Assembly: GCA_905160935.1 (NCBI GenBank) | Contig: CAJHZI010000683.1 | Coordinates: 259,501 to 323,500 of the forward strand | Source of the DNA: Enchytraeus crypticus | Lineage: Eukaryota; Annelida; Clitellata; Enchytraeida; Enchytraeidae | Direction: 5' to 3' | Length of the DNA stretch: 64,000 bases | Shown: positions 61,672 through 64,000 of the stretch, piece after piece | Position numbering within the stretch: the first letter of the stretch is position 1 | How the letters are laid out: each line of letters starts with the position of its first letter | Translations under genes and position numbers: made by a program | The notes under the pieces: model-generated | Database searches by the model: none | The model's input: the letters and a program-made list of their open reading frames with translations, nothing else | What the model was told of the DNA's origin: nothing

Positions 61672-62147
61672 CTACAACAATAGCTAGCGGGTTTTACTCT
61701 AGTCTCTGAGCTTCACTGATCAGATAAAAAGTTACTCAATGATTACTATTAATCAGCAACTTGTCTGAAACTGTTATGCACCAGATTTAGCCCATGATTA
61801 TCTACTAGCAATATCCTTCGTTAAGCTACCACAATTAAAATATTCATCTTCCTATAAAATAAACTTATAATGCAAAGTTTATCATCTGTTTTTGTATCAC
61901 CGGCGATACTACAAGAGGTACGAGATTTGAGCCTACGGCCCCTGCTTCTGAGGCAAGCCTGGTATTCTTTCAGCCGTCCAATCGGTATCCTTCACCAATA
62001 ATTAATTTATTTCTACTCTAGAGTAGATCTGTAGGTAATCTGTAATTACAAAATTTCTAATATTCCATTTCACAAAAATAAGACAATCAGAATTTCGTTC
62101 TGTCTTAACGTCACGTTGGCCTGATAGTAGCTGCGTTCAGTCAGTGC

Positions 62148-63577
62148 TTATATAACAATCTCAAAGTCGGCCAGTTCCTCCTCTGAGGGGAGTATGATCT
62201 TATCCTGACTGATGAGGTCAGGGTCAATCAGCGGCAGACCTTTCCTCTCCCTCCTCTCCAGCTCCAGGTAAGCCTCCCGCTGGGCCCACGACCTGTCCCT
62301 AGACAACAACAACAACAACAAGGTTAAACAACAACAACGAGGTTAAACAACAAGCAAACAACCTGTCCCTAAACAACAACAATAATAACGAGGTTATACA
62401 ACAACAAACCCACGACCTGTCCCTAAACAACAACAACAACACAGTTAAACAGCAACAATAACAACACATGTGAAAACAACTTCAGTCTATAAGTGTATCA
62501 TCAGCTCCTTAATCTAAGCAAGACAAATAACATCAGCTTCTTATAACAGAAGCAATAGAATAATGGCCATTAAATTTCCAGGCAGTTTTAAACAATTGGA
62601 CGAACACTTTTGAAATGGTAATCACAGTTATATAAAAAGTCAAAATAGGTAATTTATATATAATGGGAGCCTTAAGACTAAAGTTCAACGAAAATTTGCA
62701 ATAGAGATACAACCTCCATTTTCTAACACAAAATAACTTCAATACATCTCAAATGAAATGCACAAATACACGCAGAAAATTTATAAACACAATGAATAAA
62801 CTAAGTTATATCCATGACATTTAACTCTCTGATAGATGAGCTTGAGTAATGAAAAATTGCTGAAGAAAATCTGAAATATGTAACACATGTAGACTTTGCA
62901 TCAGTGAGAAATAGTCAATCAAATCTTTAATTTTGTCATTTTTAGTTTAAAATATTTTTACGGCTTGGTCTTTAAGATATTTTTACAGATGCACTTTAGC
63001 CGATGCAACAAGTCTGGTATTTAATCACTGGATTTCATCATTATAGTTTTATACCTCGGTTGAGTAAACCGGTACACAGCTCAATATTATTTATCAATAG
63101 CCTATGGGTAACAGAATAGATCTGGAGAGAGCTCTGCAAGCTGGAGGCACGTATGCAAGTTGTTCACCAGTGAAGCAGTTCATGCATGTTGCCAATTCAG
63201 TGCTCTCACTAAATCAAACAGGAAGTCGCCTTTAAACTTGGCTTTAGCCTTAGTTGATGGGCAGAAAATATCTTAACATCACTCAGGCAATGCCACAGAG
63301 TTAATTAACTTAGGTCAGATATTAATTAATCAGTATAAGTTCGAGTACCACATATAAATGCACCTTATCATCGCTGACTACTCGTAAAATGTATAAATAT
63401 TGAAGAGCAGGGAATTGGAAAGTTAGTAGTTCTAAATGAGAACCTCGACGACGGCATGTAAGCGAGAAGAAATCCACCCCAGCAGAGCAGGACAGTAACA
63501 CCAAAGAACATGAGCAAGTGGTGCGCCCACTCGTCCTCATCTCTGTCGACCAAGCTGTAGCCGAAACTTATCCAGTT
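62148..63577 (-). CDS. NDUFB11: NDUFB11 (complex I ESSS subunit), C-terminal two exons
   Basis: Two exons on the minus strand: 63444-63577 and 62148-62298 (TAA), joined in phase 2, encoding the last 94 residues. The 5' exon(s) with the mitochondrial targeting region lie beyond the window. The single TM helix is HLLMFFGVTVLLCWGGFLLA, preceded by NWISFGYSLVDRDEDEW. The conserved tail is WAQREAYLELERRE, KGLPLIDPDLIS and KIILPSEEEL. This is an accessory subunit of the membrane arm of NADH:ubiquinone oxidoreductase. NEDD1 is convergent, with stops about 1.1 kb apart. The acceptor of the last exon is copied twice in its intron. Confidence 0.92.
62285..62430 (-). repeat. Triplicated NDUFB11 last-exon acceptor in a CAA-rich tract
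   Basis: The real site (plus strand CCCACGACCTGTCCCTAGAC at 62285-62304) is echoed at 62359-62378 (ACAACCTGTCCCTAAACAAC) and 62409-62428 (CCCACGACCTGTCCCTAAAC). Each copy holds the TAG acceptor and 9-14 exon bases, linked by (CAA)n and GAGGTTA. Confidence 0.85.
62440..63440. other. NDUFB11 intron
   Basis: AT-rich; no further exon or clear repeat family recognised. Confidence 0.5.
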
Positions 63578-63639
63578 CTGCAACAAAAAAGTTCAAGTAG
63601 AGCGCTTGGAAAAGGCTATAGCCACGTTAGTGTCAGTTT

Positions 63640-64000
63640 CCTGTTGCAATAGTAAGTCAGTGACAGGATTGCAATAGTAAGTCAGTGACAGGATTGCAAT
63701 AGTAAGTCAGCGACAGGATTGCAATAGTAAGTCAGTGACAGGGTTGCAATAGTAAGTCAGTGACAGGATTGCAATAGTAAGTCAGTGACAGGATTGCAAT
63801 AGTAAGCCAGCGACAGGATTGCAATAGTAAGTCAGTGACAGGGTTGCAATAGTAAGTCAGTGACAGGATTGCAATAGTAAGTCAGTGACAGGATTGCAAT
63901 AGTAAGTCAGTGACAGGATTGCAATAGTAAGCCAGCGACAGGATTGCAATAGTAAGTCAGTGACAGGGTTGCAATAGTAAGTCAGTGACAGGATTGCAAT
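63640..64000. repeat. 25-bp minisatellite running off the window edge
   Basis: About 14 units of TTGCAATAGTAAGTCAGTGACAGGA with a G/A change in AGTCAG(T/C)GACAG(G/A). A higher-order pattern of about five units is visible. It lies in the next NDUFB11 intron. Confidence 0.95.

Overview
The window is a piece of a non-vertebrate animal genome. Its genes are intron-rich, standard-code and conserved across metazoans, set in AT-rich DNA full of SINEs, LINE remnants and tandem arrays. Nothing in the sequence places it in a phylum.

Layout. (1) 1-~9.2 kb: the right part of a Polinton/Maverick-like virus-related element whose left end lies outside the window. Its gene block is compact and intronless: zinc-ribbon/PLA2-like protein, retroviral-type integrase, DUF8207-like protein, penton-like minor capsid protein, small basic protein, major capsid protein, membrane-active-type protein, adenain-like protease, a two-helix membrane protein, a fibre-like protein and small ORFs. 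A leftward ORF lies between two fold-back hairpins. The frames seen are open, so the copy looks young and largely whole in the part visible. (2) 9.5-15 kb: SINEs, a retroelement remnant and pyrimidine microsatellites. (3) 15.4-18.6 kb (-): a four-exon MARVEL-domain (CMTM/plasmolipin-like) gene. (4) 18.6-29.3 kb: repeats and a decayed LINE. (5) 29.4-36.1 kb (+): SEC13. (6) 39.4-43.1 kb (-): thioredoxin. (7) 46.1-51.7 kb (-): TMEM115. (8) 53.2-61.1 kb (+): NEDD1. (9) 62.1->64 kb (-): the 3' part of NDUFB11. The host genes are unrelated housekeeping genes (COPII/nuclear pore, redox, Golgi, centrosome, complex I) with no sign of an operon. Exon phases join correctly at every junction I placed.

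The most unusual signal is in the introns. At eleven of about 64 visible exon-intron junctions, in five of the six host genes, the splice site together with roughly 5-42 bases of the adjoining exon has been duplicated into the intron, from two copies up to about sixteen. Six of these junctions are in SEC13, two in TMEM115 and one each in NEDD1, NDUFB11 and the MARVEL gene; only thioredoxin lacks them. In each case the gene model uses the copy that joins the real exon, leaving the others as decoy donors or acceptors. This looks like a genome habit of growing introns by tandem duplication seeded at splice junctions.

A second signal is in the Polinton-like element. Nine of ten rightward ORF starts, and the one leftward ORF, sit directly on TAAATG, which resembles the late-promoter/start signature of poxviruses.
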